Shown here: one piece after another, positions 10,248 to 24,254 of the stretch
Layout: each line of letters starts with the position of its first letter
Numbering within the stretch: the first letter of the stretch is position 1
Assembly: GCA_964007475.1 (NCBI GenBank)
Contig: OZ023273.1
Location: 142,883,308-142,947,307, forward strand
DNA length: 64,000 nt
Origin: Hybos culiciformis
Taxonomy: Eukaryota > Arthropoda > Insecta > Diptera > Hybotidae
Direction: 5' to 3'
Program-made: the position numbers and the translations under genes
Notes under the pieces: model-generated
Told to the model about the DNA's origin: nothing
The model's database searches: none
Seen by the model: only the letters and a program-made list of their open reading frames with translations

Positions 10248-13200
10248 TTGATGACAACATTGGCGGCAGGTATGGAGATGATGATCGATGAATTGAATAA
10301 AACGGGAATTGAAGTTCCACCAACGGCAACGGCAGCTCAGGTGAGAGAATTGTTGTTCAAAAACAAAATTCATTCTCAGGAAAATTTTGAGGTTAGGAAC
10401 ACTTCCGAAATTCAAAATGCTTCAGCAGAAAAAAAATTTTCAGTAACAGCGACTTCAGCAGCAGCGACTTCAGCAGTGACTTCAGCAGCAACTTCAGCAG
10501 CGACGACTTCAGCAGTGGCAGCTTCAGCAGCGGTAATATTGAGTGATATTGATGTTGGGACTGTGACGGCTAATGATTTTATAAGTGGTGACGACTCAGC
10601 CGTGGTTATGCAGTCGACTTCCGTTGAAAATAAGGCTAATCTGAATAACACCGGCGTAAGTTCAGAAAATATTGAAGAAATTGAAAAACAAATTATGTTA
10701 TTACGGAAAAAGGAAGAATTATTGAATTTAAAGCGAAGAATTGAACAATTGGAATTGACAACGGAGAATTTTTCTTGTGAGAAAACAAAAAGAAAATTGA
10801 AGGCTTCAGACATTGAAGGGTTAATTTCACCATTTTCTGGTAATGATGATTATGCAGTGGAAAAATGGTTGTGCGATTTTGAAGACATAACGAAATCATT
10901 GAAAGCGGACGATGATGACAAGTATAGATTGAGTCGTCATTTATTAAGAGGAACTGCGGCAATTTATTTAAGAACAATAAGAGTGACAACATGGGCTGAG
11001 TTACGTACAGCTTTAGTGGAACGTTTTGATAGACGTTTAAGTTATATGGAAATTTATGAAAAATTACGTAGACGCGTCAAACAACCAAATGAATCATTGA
11101 TTGAATATATAACATTGATGCAGGAAATATCGAATGCGACTATAATTGATGAACGTGAAGTAGTTACACTTATTGTTGCTGGATTGCGAGATGCCACCGG
11201 TTTATGTGTTATGCTAGCTAATGCCAGTACAATTAAGGAATTGGTTAAGTTATTGCCGGGGTATGAAAGAACTTTGGAATTATCTAAACAACATCCGACC
11301 AAGATAAATTGTGGTGAAGTACAACGTAATGATAAGAGGAATACATCTTCAGGTACATCTGCAGGAGAAACTTCAAGTGCATTAAACCAGGTTCGGTGTT
11401 ATAATTGTTATCGTTTCGGCCATATTTCTAAGGATTGCAAGGCACCAAAGCGAGAAAAGGGTTCTTGTTTCCGATGTGGATTACCAGATCATATTGCCAA
11501 GAATTGTACCAATAAAAAATCGATTACAGCTTCAGTATCTGCACAAGATGAGAAATCAGATGATGAACAGGAAATTGATGTAAGTGTTTCATTTAATTTA
11601 TGTCAGAATCAGAATACACATTTTAGTTCTATTAAATACTTATTTGATACTGGTAGTCCAGCTACTTTTGTGGACATTTCTGTCATACCGAAGGGCATAG
11701 TTGGTAAATCATTAACTGAGTCAGGATTTATTGATCTTGGTGGTAGACCTATTTTAACTTACGGAAAAATTAAACTTACCTTAAATATCCAAAGTCAGAT
11801 TAAATCAATTATTGCTTTTGTTGTTTTAGAAAACTCATTACCAGCGGGAATATTAATTGGAAGAGACTCTCTTCAACTTTTTGGCATCCATTTATGTTTT
11901 ATTAACAATATTAATGAAAAAATGAATTTTAGTATTTTACCTTATAAAAACAATGCTGTTTCAAGTGAATTTAATAAAAAGTTTTGTTCAATTTATGCGG
12001 CGTTTATTAATAACTCAGAAGAACTTTCAGACGAGGCAATAAGAATTTCTGGCTACAACAAAAATTCAGAAGCTTTATTAAGTGATATTCATTATGATAT
12101 AGATTCAAGTTTGGGTTCCGAATTAATTAAAAAAATTTACGGTTGTATTCAGAAAAATTATGTTAGTACCCAACCTCCGGAAGTTAAATTTCATGAATAC
12201 GAAATGAATATACATTTAGAGAATAGTGTACCATTTTACTTCCATCCTCGTAGGCTATCTATGGTTGAAAAAGTGAAAGTTAGAGAAATAGTTGAGGATT
12301 TATTAAAAAAGAAAATAATTAGGCCAAGTGAGTCTGCTTATGCTTCACCAATTGTGTTGGTCAAAAAAAAGAATGGAGACACAAGAATGTGTATAGATTA
12401 TAGGTCGTTGAATAAGTTGACAATCCGTGATAACTATCCTCTGCCACTTATAGATGATTGTCTAGACTACTTAAGAGGTAAACGATATTTTACTTTGTTG
12501 GATTTGAAAAGTGGGTTTCACCATGTGAAAGTTTCTGAGTCATCAATAAAGTATACGTCCTTTGTTACCCCCGAGGGTCAATATGAGTACTTGAGAATGC
12601 CTTTTGGACTCAAAAATGCACCCTCGGTATTTCAACGTTTTATCAACAAAGTTCTTCGGGATTTTATTGATCAGGGTTTGATTGTTGTGTTTATGGATGA
12701 TATAGTGTTAGGAACCCAAACGATAGAGGAACATATTGAACTGTTAAGTAAAGTTTTAAGTAGAATTTCTGAAAACGGATTAGAATTACAATTAGAAAAG
12801 TGTCAGTTTGCACATCAGAATATTGAGTACTTAGGGTTTAGTGTTTCACCAACTGGAATACAACCAGGATTATTAAAAACAGAAGCAATAAGAAAATTTC
12901 CAGTACCATCTAGTGTTCGTGATGTTCAGTCTTTTTTGGGGTTGTGCTCATTTTTCCGACGCTTTATTGCTGGGTTTTCAACTATCGCTAGTCCATTAAA
13001 TAAGTTACTTCGAAAAAATTCAGTTTTTAATTTTGATAGCGAGTGTAAGCAAGCATTTGAAACTTTAAAGGAAACTCTTATGTCATCACCGGTGTTAGCA
13101 ATATACGATCCCAGTAGAGAAACCGAATTGCACACCGACGCCAGTAAAATTGGTTTTGGAGCTGCTCTAATGCAGAAACAAGACGATGGGAAATTTCATC

Positions 13201-14819
13201 CGATAGCTTTCTACTCTAAGACAACGAATGAACATGAAACTAATTATCACAGCTACGAACTGGAAACTCTTGCTATTGTTTATTCCCTTGCACGTTTTCG
13301 AATTTACCTTGAAGGTATTCCATTTACTATAGTGACCGATTGCAATTCATTAGTTCAGACCTTTAATAAGAAAGATATTAGTCCTCGTATCACAAGGTGG
13401 GTTTGGGAATTCGAGAGATATGACTACAAAATGAAACATAGAAATGGCGTACATATGACCCACGTCGATGCTCTCAGTCGACATCCCATCATTGCTTTCG
13501 CTGATTCAGTTGAGGTTGATTTTCAATTGCGAGTGACACAAAATAGAGACCCTACTGTTGCAAGACTTAGAGAAATTCTAGAAAATGGTGAGTCCCCTCC
13601 CTACGAGATGCATGACGGCCTTGTGTATAGGCGAACTAGAGAAGGTCGGTTATTGTTTTATGTACCAAACGAAATGGAACAAGAGCTCATACGGTTTGTC
13701 CACGAGAAAATTGGTCATTTCGCACTTGATAAGTGTTACGAAAAAATGAAAAGACATTATTGGATTCCGAATCTAAAAGGGAAAATTGATATTTTTATTA
13801 AGAACTGTGTTAAATGTATTATGAATTCTTTGCCGAATAGTTCAAGTGAAAAACCTTTGTATAGCATTCCTAAGAACCCAATTCCGTTTCATACTTTACA
13901 TTTAGATCATTTTGGCCCTTTGCCGTGCATTAACTCAAAGAATAAGCATTTATTAGTAATTATTGACGCTTTTACAAAATATGTTAAGTTATATCCAGTA
14001 AAATCCACTAGTACCAAAGAAGTTTGTTGTTCATTAAATAAGTATTTTGAATATTATAGCAGGCCACATAGAATTATTGCAGACCGCGGTACTTGTTTTA
14101 CGTCTTCTGAATTTTCCGCTTATGTTTCTGAAAATAATATCCAGCACATTAAGGTAGCAGTGGCTTCACCACAGGCGAATGGTCAAGTGGAAAGAATGAA
14201 TCGCACTATTAAATCCATAATGAGTAAAATTACTGAGTCACTTGGGCACTCTGACTGGGTGGCAAAACTTAGGGAGGTAGAATATGCTATGAACAATACT
14301 GAAGTTCGTTCCACTGGTGCCTCTGCGTCTCACTTGTTATTTGGGGTTGAACAAAGGGGACCAAAAGTGGATTATCTTGTTGAATATTTAATTGAAAAGG
14401 GACTAAATGATGATGAGCGTGATCTGGGTTCAATTAGGGAAAAAGCTGTGAAAAAGATAGAAAGGAGTCAAGAATATAGTAGAAATTATGCGGAGAAGCA
14501 TTGTAGACCTGCAAAGTCTTATGAAGTGAATGATTTTGTTGTAATCAGAAATGTCGACACTTCGGTTGGAACCAATAAAAAATTCATTCCTAATTTTAAA
14601 GGCCCTTATGTCATTCATAAGAAGTTGCCACATGACCGGTATATTATAAGAGACATTGACGGTTGTCACATAACGCAGCTTCCATATGACGGTGTATTGG
14701 AAGCTCGAAATATAAGACTTTGGAAAATAGGGAATAATAGTAATAAGATTGAAAGAGACAGACTTGGTGATGACGAAGAAACAAACTTTTCTGATTCTGA
14801 TTTGTTTAATGAAACCTAA
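10248..14819 (+). CDS. Gag-Pol polyprotein of Ty3/gypsy retrotransposon
   Basis: A single uninterrupted frame of 1,523 residues fuses gag and pol with no frameshift. In order: an Ala/Ser/Thr-rich low-complexity stretch (about 65-95); a gag core (about 185-350); two CCHC zinc knuckles ([14 protein letters not shown] from C384 and [14 protein letters not shown] from about 407); an aspartic protease with DTGSP at about 467; reverse transcriptase with FMDDI near 815; RNase H with TDAS near 963; and an integrase HHCC domain from about 1150. The integrase catalytic residues are Asp in LDHFG near 1220, Asp in ADRG near 1278 and Glu in QVERMN near 1314. A GPY/F-type module (FKGPYVI) near 1455 closes the protein. 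RNase H before integrase is the Ty3/gypsy order. All catalytic motifs are present, so the copy may be active. I cannot assign the clade safely. Confidence 0.97.
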   Translation: MMTTLAAGMEMMIDELNKTGIEVPPTATAAQVRELLFKNKIHSQENFEVRNTSEIQNASAEKKFSVTATSAAATSAVTSAATSAATTSAVAASAAVILSDIDVGTVTANDFISGDDSAVVMQSTSVENKANLNNTGVSSENIEEIEKQIMLLRKKEELLNLKRRIEQLELTTENFSCEKTKRKLKASDIEGLISPFSGNDDYAVEKWLCDFEDITKSLKADDDDKYRLSRHLLRGTAAIYLRTIRVTTWAELRTALVERFDRRLSYMEIYEKLRRRVKQPNESLIEYITLMQEISNATIIDEREVVTLIVAGLRDATGLCVMLANASTIKELVKLLPGYERTLELSKQHPTKINCGEVQRNDKRNTSSGTSAGETSSALNQVRCYNCYRFGHISKDCKAPKREKGSCFRCGLPDHIAKNCTNKKSITASVSAQDEKSDDEQEIDVSVSFNLCQNQNTHFSSIKYLFDTGSPATFVDISVIPKGIVGKSLTESGFIDLGGRPILTYGKIKLTLNIQSQIKSIIAFVVLENSLPAGILIGRDSLQLFGIHLCFINNINEKMNFSILPYKNNAVSSEFNKKFCSIYAAFINNSEELSDEAIRISGYNKNSEALLSDIHYDIDSSLGSELIKKIYGCIQKNYVSTQPPEVKFHEYEMNIHLENSVPFYFHPRRLSMVEKVKVREIVEDLLKKKIIRPSESAYASPIVLVKKKNGDTRMCIDYRSLNKLTIRDNYPLPLIDDCLDYLRGKRYFTLLDLKSGFHHVKVSESSIKYTSFVTPEGQYEYLRMPFGLKNAPSVFQRFINKVLRDFIDQGLIVVFMDDIVLGTQTIEEHIELLSKVLSRISENGLELQLEKCQFAHQNIEYLGFSVSPTGIQPGLLKTEAIRKFPVPSSVRDVQSFLGLCSFFRRFIAGFSTIASPLNKLLRKNSVFNFDSECKQAFETLKETLMSSPVLAIYDPSRETELHTDASKIGFGAALMQKQDDGKFHPIAFYSKTTNEHETNYHSYELETLAIVYSLARFRIYLEGIPFTIVTDCNSLVQTFNKKDISPRITRWVWEFERYDYKMKHRNGVHMTHVDALSRHPIIAFADSVEVDFQLRVTQNRDPTVARLREILENGESPPYEMHDGLVYRRTREGRLLFYVPNEMEQELIRFVHEKIGHFALDKCYEKMKRHYWIPNLKGKIDIFIKNCVKCIMNSLPNSSSEKPLYSIPKNPIPFHTLHLDHFGPLPCINSKNKHLLVIIDAFTKYVKLYPVKSTSTKEVCCSLNKYFEYYSRPHRIIADRGTCFTSSEFSAYVSENNIQHIKVAVASPQANGQVERMNRTIKSIMSKITESLGHSDWVAKLREVEYAMNNTEVRSTGASASHLLFGVEQRGPKVDYLVEYLIEKGLNDDERDLGSIREKAVKKIERSQEYSRNYAEKHCRPAKSYEVNDFVVIRNVDTSVGTNKKFIPNFKGPYVIHKKLPHDRYIIRDIDGCHITQLPYDGVLEARNIRLWKIGNNSNKIERDRLGDDEETNFSDSDLFNET

Positions 14820-14941
14820 TTTGGAAACAATTTGTATTTGAAATTTTGTAAACAATTTTGAATTTCTCAAGTGTATATAAGTAGTAGTAGATAGATAGAT
14901 AGATCAATTGAGCCAATTGATAAATGTCAGATTGGTCGAGT

Positions 14942-15188
14942 TGTAAACATTGTAGATATAGAGTACTACTCATAGTTAGGGCCTTAAGAAGTAAGATGTT
15001 AATATTAATGTAGGATATAAGAAATATGATATGAAGGGAGATATAAAAAGAGGCTGTAAAAAAGAATTATTATTATTATGAATTTTGTGACGAACGGAAG
15101 CAAGATTGGAATTGATAAAATAAATTGAGAATTATTTTAAAAGAAACAACCGGACTTTTATTTTGAGAAGAAGAAAACGAAGTTTACA
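14942..15188 (+). repeat. 3' LTR of gypsy element
   Basis: A 247-bp repeat from TGTAAAC to GTTTACA, identical by eye to the copy at 9954-10200, followed by the GGAT target duplication at 15189-15192. Confidence 0.95.
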
Positions 15189-15964
15189 GGATGTTTTTTT
15201 GTTTAAAACGGTTGCTACTAAGTTTTGTGTTTAAACTTTTTTTTATTTATTCGGGCATTAAAACAGAATGCTTTGATTATCAACGTTCTTAACGTAAAAA
15301 GTTAAAATAGATTTAACTTTTTACGTCGTCAACGTCAACGTCCAGTTAAACCGTCTCCATACACTTCCATACATTTAATATTTCTTACGTCTTTAGCGTC
15401 ACGTCCGTCGCGTCCAGTTAAACAGAGCTATTATGGTCATTTAAAATGAATAGTTTTTTCGTGTATCGGGGGAAGGCTGCCGCCTCCCCCGAAACCCCTA
15501 GGGCACTTTTTTTTTTCTTTTTTTTTTTGGCGCGCGCGCGTAAAATTTTTTGCGCCGTACATTTGCGCCCGGCTAACGGAAAAGTACCTTATTTCTTTCT
15601 ATTTTTCTGCGAAAAAGGATGAGTGTTAGGTTTAGATAGCTCAGAGCTTAAAAATTTTAAATGTAAGCATTCACATTCCGGTAAAGAACAGGAAGTCGTT
15701 AAATTGTATTTTTTCACAAGGCTCTAATTAAATTAAAGGCATTTTAAAGTGTGCTTCAGATGCACATGTTTTAAGAAATGTCAAAAAAAAACCAAAATAT
15801 ATCTTTTTTTTAATACTTTACTTGGATTGGTTGGAATACTGGCCTGCTATTGCTACTGAAACTGAAGAACAAAAATCAAAAACAGAAATCTCCCACTAAA
15901 ACAGAAATCAACTTTAACTATAGTTTAAAATATTAAAAATTAAATTTTAATAGTTTACATCAAG

Positions 15965-17400
15965 ATGTCAGATCAGTAAGTTTTTTATTTTTGTTCAATA
16001 TTTTGCGATGTATGCAAATGGTAGATTTAGGTGTAGGTATCGATTCTCAAGCTCTTCATTTATTTTTGTGATGTCAACATTTACATGACCTATATGCGAC
16101 AATTTCATTTCATATCTACCAACCTAAGAAATAATTTATTGATTGCTCAATAAAATCGAATTTTATTTTATTCTAGATATGCAGTTCCCAATAAATTGCC
16201 AGCCAAGGCAACGTCAATGTTGTTTCATCGCCGTAAAAGAATTTTAACACAAAAAGGTAATAAAATTGGATGCTTTTAATTAAAATTATAGGTACCTACC
16301 TAGATAAGGCACTAGATATTCTTTCCCTATCAATCGTATACCTACAAAAACAAAATCTAGCTATAATTTTCTTTTAGGCGTCAACGACCAAAGACGACAA
16401 CAGAGAATTACTAAATTCAGAAGGAAGAAGCGGAATTTCTGTCGCGCTGAATCTTTCATAATGTCACACATTAAAGCAGAAAAGACTGCCAAGCGAAGAA
16501 AACAACTGATTCTAAGGAAAAATATTTTCAAAACTGAAGAGAGTAATGAAAAATTGTTGGTTGTATTAAGACATGCTGGGTAAGAAGTCATCTTGAAAAG
16601 AAATTTTGTAATAAGTACTTTTGTATTTTGTATCCTAAATTTTCAAGATTGAAATTTTGTTTCTACCTCTCTGTTTTAGATTAAAAATACACGATGAAAC
16701 TACACAGAAAATATTTCAAACGCTTAGAATGCCAACTCGCCATTGCTGTGTGTTTTTAAAAAATTCAAAAGAAAATAATGTTCTTTTAAAAGTCATTGAA
16801 CCCTTTATAATTTATGGATACCCAACAGTTTCAACAGTTCGCGAATTAATTTTTAAAAAAGGTTTCGCACGATTTGATGGTAAAAAACAGCCAATTCAGT
16901 CAAATACAATTATTGAAGAAAAATTAGGAGAACATGGTATCATCTGTTTGGAGGACATTATTCACGAAATCTTCACTGTGGGCAAAAATTTTGATATTGT
17001 GACATCATTTTTAACTGCATTTTCGGTAAGAATTTTTTTTTTAAATAAATTTAATTTAAGTGCGAGTTCGATAGAAATTCCTAAGACTCCGTTCCTTATG
17101 TAGTCTTAAAAATGAATGAATAAATTTTAAGAGTTTCATTGAATAAGCAAGCCTCTATCATTATTAAAAGCTCATTTGAACAAAAATTTAATTTTCAACT
17201 TTAATTTTTTTTTTACTGTTTATTGATTTTAAATAGTTTTTTTAATGATTCCGTTTTTTTCTAATAATTTTTTTGTTTTATTTTAGATGAAACCACCTCG
17301 CGATGGATTCAGAAAAAAACCAAGTGTTAGCTTTGCTCGAGGCGGAGAATATGGAAATCGTAAAGAGGCTGTTAATGAATTTTTAGAAAGATGTATGTAA
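15965..17400 (+). CDS. Ribosomal protein L7-like 1 (RPL7L1/Rlp7-type, uL30 family), 5 exons
   Basis: Exons 15965-15975, 16177-16256, 16378-16579, 16680-17025 and 17287-17400, all with GT-AG borders and continuous phase, give a 250-residue protein. It starts MSDQYAVPNK, has a basic N-terminal helix region rich in RRK/KR (about 20-85), then the L30/L7 fold with FFxLR-type segment IFQTLRMPTRHCCVFLK, IEPFIIYGYP, ELIFKKGFARFDGK, LEDIIHEIFTVG and the C-terminal RGGEYGNRKEAVNEFL. The family includes true ribosomal L7 and the nucleolar assembly factor RPL7L1/Rlp7, needed for 60S maturation. Low conservation relative to authentic L7 and the local wording (HDETTQKIF, RGGEYGNR) favour the L7-like factor. 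An AATAAA-type signal follows the stop almost at once. It converges on Ariadne paralog A. Confidence 0.9.
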
Positions 17401-17929
17401 ATCAATAAATTTTCAATAAATTTTTTCTGTTTTTACCATGAAATGTCTTATATTTTTTAATAATGACCCTTATAATTTTAATTTTACTTAGTATTAAAAA
17501 TAAATAAATAAAATATTCTAATAATATCAATATCATAATATGTAGACAAATCAACATTTAAAAAAAAAGTTGGAATATTTTGTTTTTAGAAGAATTTAAA
17601 TACAAGAAAAATTTACAACGCTATTAATCAAATAGGTTTTATAATTAACTGAGAGAAACACTAATTTTTATTTACTTTAAAAGGAAGAATAACATTCATT
17701 TTATGCAAAGAATAAAATACTGCGCAACAAATTATGCGATTTGATAGTTGTAATCGTAATATAATATATGTACAATTAATATTCAATTAATAACAAGAAT
17801 TTTAATTTTATTATCTAAAATTTTCATAAATTTAAATTTCAAATTTATTCAATATATTTTTGTATTACTTTATTATTATAAGTATATATCTGTATTAAAA
17901 TATAAATATTTAAAAAAATTCATGATGAG
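17401..17929. other. Convergent 3' flanks of RPL7-like and Ariadne A
   Basis: About 530 bp of AT-rich sequence between two convergent stop codons. It contains AATAAA-like signals on the plus strand near 17404-17425. No gene is seen. Confidence 0.6.
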
Positions 17930-19503
17930 TCAGTCAAAATCTTCGTTCCACCATTTTTCCATATAGCCCTCTTGAACATGATCTAACAACGCTTTACGCC
18001 TTTTTTCACAATAATTATATTTGTCCAAAATTTCTTGTTTTATATCGAATTTACATCCCTTTTCTTCCAATAAATCCGATAATTTTTCTGCTGCAGATTC
18101 TAAGTCGCTTTGATTTTCTTCAAAAATAATGGACTGATTATTTTTATCTAAGTAATATGCAAAAACATAGCTATGCATCAACAATAAACGACATTGGAGA
18201 AGAACATCAACAGCCTTTTCTAAAAAATAAACCTCAATCCAATTCATTCCTAATCCAACTAATTGATCCATATGACTTTTAGCCAAACCATACAATTTTT
18301 TTTCAAGTTCAATAGCCTTCTTATGATTAATATAACGTTGGAGGTAGTGAATATACCTTTCCGGCTTCCACTTAGCATTCAAATCATTTTTCGCACTATT
18401 TTGGAGATCATAAACATTACATGCATGACTATAATTCAAAAATATCCCAAGACATAACCAACAGAAGTTATAATTGCATTTATAACAAGGCATACGCATA
18501 CAGCCTCCGTTTTTTTCGATGCTGACGTGGCACTTAGGGCAGTTTTTTGTATTCGCTTCTATCCATAAAAAATTGTCTTTATCATCTGCGGATTTTTTTA
18601 CCCATTTTTTCAGCATGCCACATGTAATAGGCTCATGATTAGCTTCCTTGCACTGGAAACAAAATACGTAATTACATTTACAGCGAACTGGACGACTGTC
18701 AACATAAATTACTTTTATTGCATGAGAACAGTTGGGTGATGGACAATATTTTATTAGGCGGTTATATTGTACAAAATTATTTGTAATTAACTGTTGATAT
18801 TTAATTTTAACTTCTTCTTCGGTTATTAAATTCAAAATGGTGGCGTCATCTACTATCATTGGACATTGATCGGACATGCATCGGATTGAATCACTGATTC
18901 CTTCATCTACAATCTTAAGTTCAATATATTGAACATAGCAAGGACGACAAAATTTATGCTTACATTTAAGCGCCACCATCTCCTAAAACACAAAATACAA
19001 AATTTATTTAGATATGTACAAAACAAATGCTATATATATAATAATATTTTTCTTTCAAAAACCAGTTGAAATTGTTATCAATAATTTTCTAAAATTACAA
19101 AATAGATTTTTATTAAGTTTTCACATACTTTATCACCTTCATCACAAATTACACAAATTTGGTCATCATCATTATCTGGCACAGTGTTCTTAAACAAATT
19201 TGGATTAGGTATTTGTGATTCATCAAAAATATTCGCTTGACTTTCATCAAAATAACGTTCAAGTAATCTTTCTTTGTCCCATTTAAAATGATCCAACAGT
19301 AGTCTTCCTATAACTTTCGGAGTTTTAATAATTTTAACTATATCAGAAATTTCAGTGTTCATTAAATTGAATATATCACTTGGACCAAGAACATCATAGC
19401 AAAACTCTTCAATTTGAGGGGTTTGTTCACCATCTATAGGTATATATAAAGAATCACTTCTTTCGAAGGATAATGAAAGGAAATCTTCACTTTCCATATC
19501 CAT
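17930..19503 (-). CDS. Ariadne-1-type RBR E3 ubiquitin ligase, paralog A, altered RING2
   Basis: Two exons, 19503-19129 and 18982-17930, encode 475 residues. Exon 1 (1-125) carries an acidic start and the UBA-like segment LLLDHFKWDKERLLERYFD (about 68-86), and ends inside RING1 (CVIC, C117/C120). Exon 2 completes RING1 (CKHKFCRPC), then gives IBR (YCPSPNCS to CKCNYVFCFQC), RING2 and an Ariadne domain ending EGYMEKWWNEDFD. RBR ligases take ubiquitin from an E2 onto a RING2 cysteine. That cysteine is present (GGC, C286), but the following Asn-His of the family motif GGCNHM is Met-Arg (R288), and the next zinc-ligand spacing is C-x2-C instead of C-x4-C. It may be catalytically weakened. Same length and same first intron position as paralog B at 24.8-26.7 kb. 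True Ari-1 is more conserved and may lie elsewhere. Confidence 0.9.
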
Positions 19504-21834
19504 TTACGAACAATTTTTTTAACGTGTTCTTATAACTTATGATATTGATATTATAATTATAGTTGAGATCAGTTTTTCTAAAATTAAAAGTAATTAAAAT
19601 ATTTAATGAGTTGATAAACCCTAAGAATATTTATATTATTTAAGAAATAAATAATTGCAATAATTTATATTATATTTGATTGAACTAAAACCATTTTTTT
19701 TTTAATATTTTCGTTAATTTTTACGTTATAGAGAAGAATTAATGAAATTTCGCTTCAAATACATAAGATAGGAGCTTAATTTCTTTAGAAAGTGATACAA
19801 AAATTATTAATTAAAATTGATAACAAATATTTGGTCTTGTTATCTCCTAAATAAAACCAATTTATTAATAATTCGAGATAAGCAGCTCATGTTATATGTT
19901 GTTTGTATGTAGATACAAGATACCTGCATTTAAATACAAAATACAAAATAAATTAAATTAATAAATAAATTATAACTTAATTAAATAACCTAAATCCTGA
20001 TAGGTATATATGGTTGAACCTTATTCGAAATCATGAGTTCAAAATTAAGATTGAAGTGCTTACGTTTACAGATCTATAAAATTCTAGTTTAGTTTTTAAG
20101 CTCGAGCTCATCAAAAATAAATAATTATTTCACTTGATTTATTGGATAGTTCAATTTGTTTTTTGTGTTATACCCTCAAGAAATGTAATTTACTTTGTGA
20201 ATTGTGAAAACACTAAAAATAATTACTACATAAAAGTTTATTAAATAATTAAGGTGGAAATACTGGGAATGCTACCTTTTATCAATAAAACACTTTTTTT
20301 TAATGTATACCATATCGAGATATTGAAAGAATAACAATAAGATAACATGAGTTCAGAAAAACAACTTTTATTATAGGTACTTACTCATATTTCATCGTAT
20401 ACTCAGATATCTTTATTTTTGTGTCTTGAACTTCCACCAATTTGTGTTTAAATTTCAATTAACTATGAGCTTTAATTTTATTTCATTTTTAACTAAAAAA
20501 TCATAATGATGTACTTTTTAGTCAGAGAACCCAAAGAAGATATTTTATCGAATTATTGATTATTTGAGGTAGATACAGGAATTATCCTTGATTTAAAAAA
20601 AAAATTAAAAATTATTATAACTGCAGTAAATTTTTTATTCCTTCGACTACCTACTACTTTTTTTTTGCATTCTTCAGTTAGTTTGTTAAACTTTTGAGGT
20701 TTGATCGATGATATTATTTGTCATCTTTCTTTATATCGGATTTTGAAAGAAAACAAAGTTTTAATGCATTTGGATTCTGAATTGTTTTCTTGAAATTCGT
20801 ACCTCTGATAAATAAAATAAAAGTTCTCAACTTACCATTACCAAAAAAAAAATTGAAAAGGTATTTATTTTTTGCATCAAAAAATATTTTTCCAAATTAT
20901 AAATTAATTTTTATTTTGATGAATCACAAAATTATTTATGTTAAAAATATTTTTATTCAACTTTAGTCTTCCACAGATAAAATTAAAATAAATCGTTTTT
21001 TTATTTTTTGCTGTGGGTAAGCTTTGAAAGAAAAACTTTCGGATGTTATCGCGATCTTACTCAAGAGAGAAAAAATTATAATTGCGAAATGTTCATTTTA
21101 TATTAAAATTTATTATATAAAGATTTAAACTTATTATGGTTAAAGTACCAAGAATTTTATTAAAAAGTTGTAATTAAAATGTTTATACAAAGCAGATGAA
21201 TTTCTAAAAAAAAAACAACTAAAGATATTAAGCTTGAATTTCGATTACAAATTCAACAATTTAAAAGATCATGATATAATATTTTGCCTACCTATCATAA
21301 GGCAAACTTAGGCTCACTTAGTCCGTGAGTGATTTTCTAAACTCAGTAATTAGGATATTCTTTTTTCAATAAATAACTTTTTTGTTTAAAATTTTACTAT
21401 ATCTTCACTTTGATGAGCATTTTAAAAATTTAGTTAAAAATTTAGTTCACATGCGCCTAAAATTATGCAAATAAAATCTTGAGAATTTGCGGACTTTTTT
21501 GATATCTTTTTATAAGCAAAGACAAAATAAGGATTTTTATGCTCTCTTACATCTGGTAATACTATAATTTTTATTTGTTTTTCCACATGACAGCTAGTTG
21601 ACAGTTGACACAATCTTGTGTTGTAATAATTATTTCTTTGTTGCTTTTGTAGCTTTTTTAAAACGGGGAAATTGATTGCTTGCTGTGGCTGTCTGTTGAG
21701 ACTTGAGAAAAGATTGTAAAAGTGGAAAAGAAATTTATTAGTAATCAACCGGCTGTTGCTGAAATTAATTTCAACCTTTTTTTTATTTAAAGTATTAAAT
21801 TTTCAATAAATTAAAAATAAATTAAATTTTAAAA
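19504..21834. other. Divergent promoter region between Ariadne A and NEDD8
   Basis: About 2.3 kb between two divergently transcribed start codons. It is AT-rich with no supported exon. The open frame at 21434-21748 on the minus strand has no domain. Promoters of both genes should be here, but no motif is clear enough to mark. Confidence 0.6.
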
Positions 21835-23631
<1,797 letters not shown>

Positions 23632-24013
23632 GTTATTTATTAAATTTATAATTTAAATCATATTTAAATATTGAATTTTTTATGAAAATAATATGAAATT
23701 AATGTAATTTTAATTTAAAAAGAAAATATTACTTAAAATAAATATCTTCATTTTTTCTAATTACATTTGCGTTTGAAATTAAAGAAGAAAATTTAATGAG
23801 ATGATTATTTTTGTTTTTAGATGCTGCGGAATAAGAATTATTATCAAAACTACGTATTATAAAAAAGTATAATTGCCATTTTGGGTCCTAAATAATAATA
23901 ATGCTCAAACTGTTCATAATAAACATAACGAAAAAGAAATTAGTTAATATTTCGATACGTTTATGATTAATTTTTTATCACATTATTACTGTTGTAAAAT
24001 ATACACAATTATG
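23632..24013. other. NEDD8 3' flank
   Basis: AT-rich 3' UTR/flank with an AATAAA-type signal near 23738. Nothing else is seen. Confidence 0.5.
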
Positions 24014-24200
24014 TAGAGTACGATTCAAATCACTTGACCAATCCGTTATGCAAAGCTTTCCCTTTCCATTACAAAATTCCATACAAAATTTGCATGAGAT
24101 TTTTTCTTAAATAATTTCCCCTAAATTTTGTATGGAATTTTGTAATGGAAAGGGAAAGCTTTGCATAACGGATTGGTCAAGTGATTTGAATCGTACTCTA
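24014..24200. mobile_element. Foldback MITE with about 75-bp inverted arms
   Basis: The left arm TAGAGTACGATTCAAATCAC and onward to about 24091 is repeated as a near-perfect reverse complement ending at 24200 (GAATCGTACTCTA), leaving a loop of roughly 35 bp. The tips could be read as a TA target duplication, as in Tc1/mariner-type MITEs. It would form a long hairpin if transcribed as read-through from NEDD8 or from the other strand. A 12-C run follows at 24255-24266. Confidence 0.9.
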
Positions 24201-24254
24201 AGATTAATTATGATTAATCCTAGATTTAAAATCAATACGGTAATTAATTCTATT

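Larger units (their letters stand above)
9954..15188 (+). mobile_element. Full-length Ty3/gypsy LTR retrotransposon, recent insertion
   Basis: The element is 5,235 bp: two 247-bp LTRs, identical as far as I can read them, around one intact gag-pol frame, with a perfect 4-bp GGAT target duplication. Identical LTRs imply a recent insertion. It is nested in a TIR element that is itself nested in another. There is no env-like frame after pol; 122 bp separate the stop codon from the 3' LTR. A clear polypurine tract is not visible just before the 3' LTR, only AGTAGTAGATAGATAGATAG at about 14883-14902. Confidence 0.95.
9712..15428. mobile_element. Middle TIR element (GTTTAACTGGACGCGACGGAC termini) interrupted by gypsy
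   Basis: The left end at about 9712 reads GCTGTGTTTAACTGGACGCG then ACGGAC; the right end at about 15400-15428 is its near-perfect reverse complement. This second pair of inverted termini sits inside the outer pair, so one small element inserted into another. A further related copy of the GTCCAGTTAAAC motif occurs inside at about 15340. Removing the gypsy element would leave roughly 470 bp, a normal MITE size. No coding capacity is seen. Confidence 0.75.
9627..15583. mobile_element. Outer TIR element of a nested insertion
   Basis: The left end carries TTTTCCGTTAGCCGGGCGCA continuing through AATGTACGGCGCAAAAATT (9627-9665). The right end carries the reverse complement at 15544-15583, giving an inverted repeat of roughly 40 bp. 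With flanks that differ by one base the match may extend a further five bases each side. Its own sequence is short (9666-9711 and 15429-15543) because the rest is later insertions. The right-hand part contains a GC-rich near-palindrome around 15458-15482 and a (GC)n run at 15531-15540. No transposase is present. Confidence 0.8.

Noticed and set aside
10412..10992. Minus-strand frames inside the gag region
   Set aside because: Shadows of the gag-pol frame caused by the Ala/Ser repeat; no domain.
14820..14941. Possible env gene after gypsy pol
   Set aside because: Only 122 bp separate the pol stop from the 3' LTR, with no open frame.
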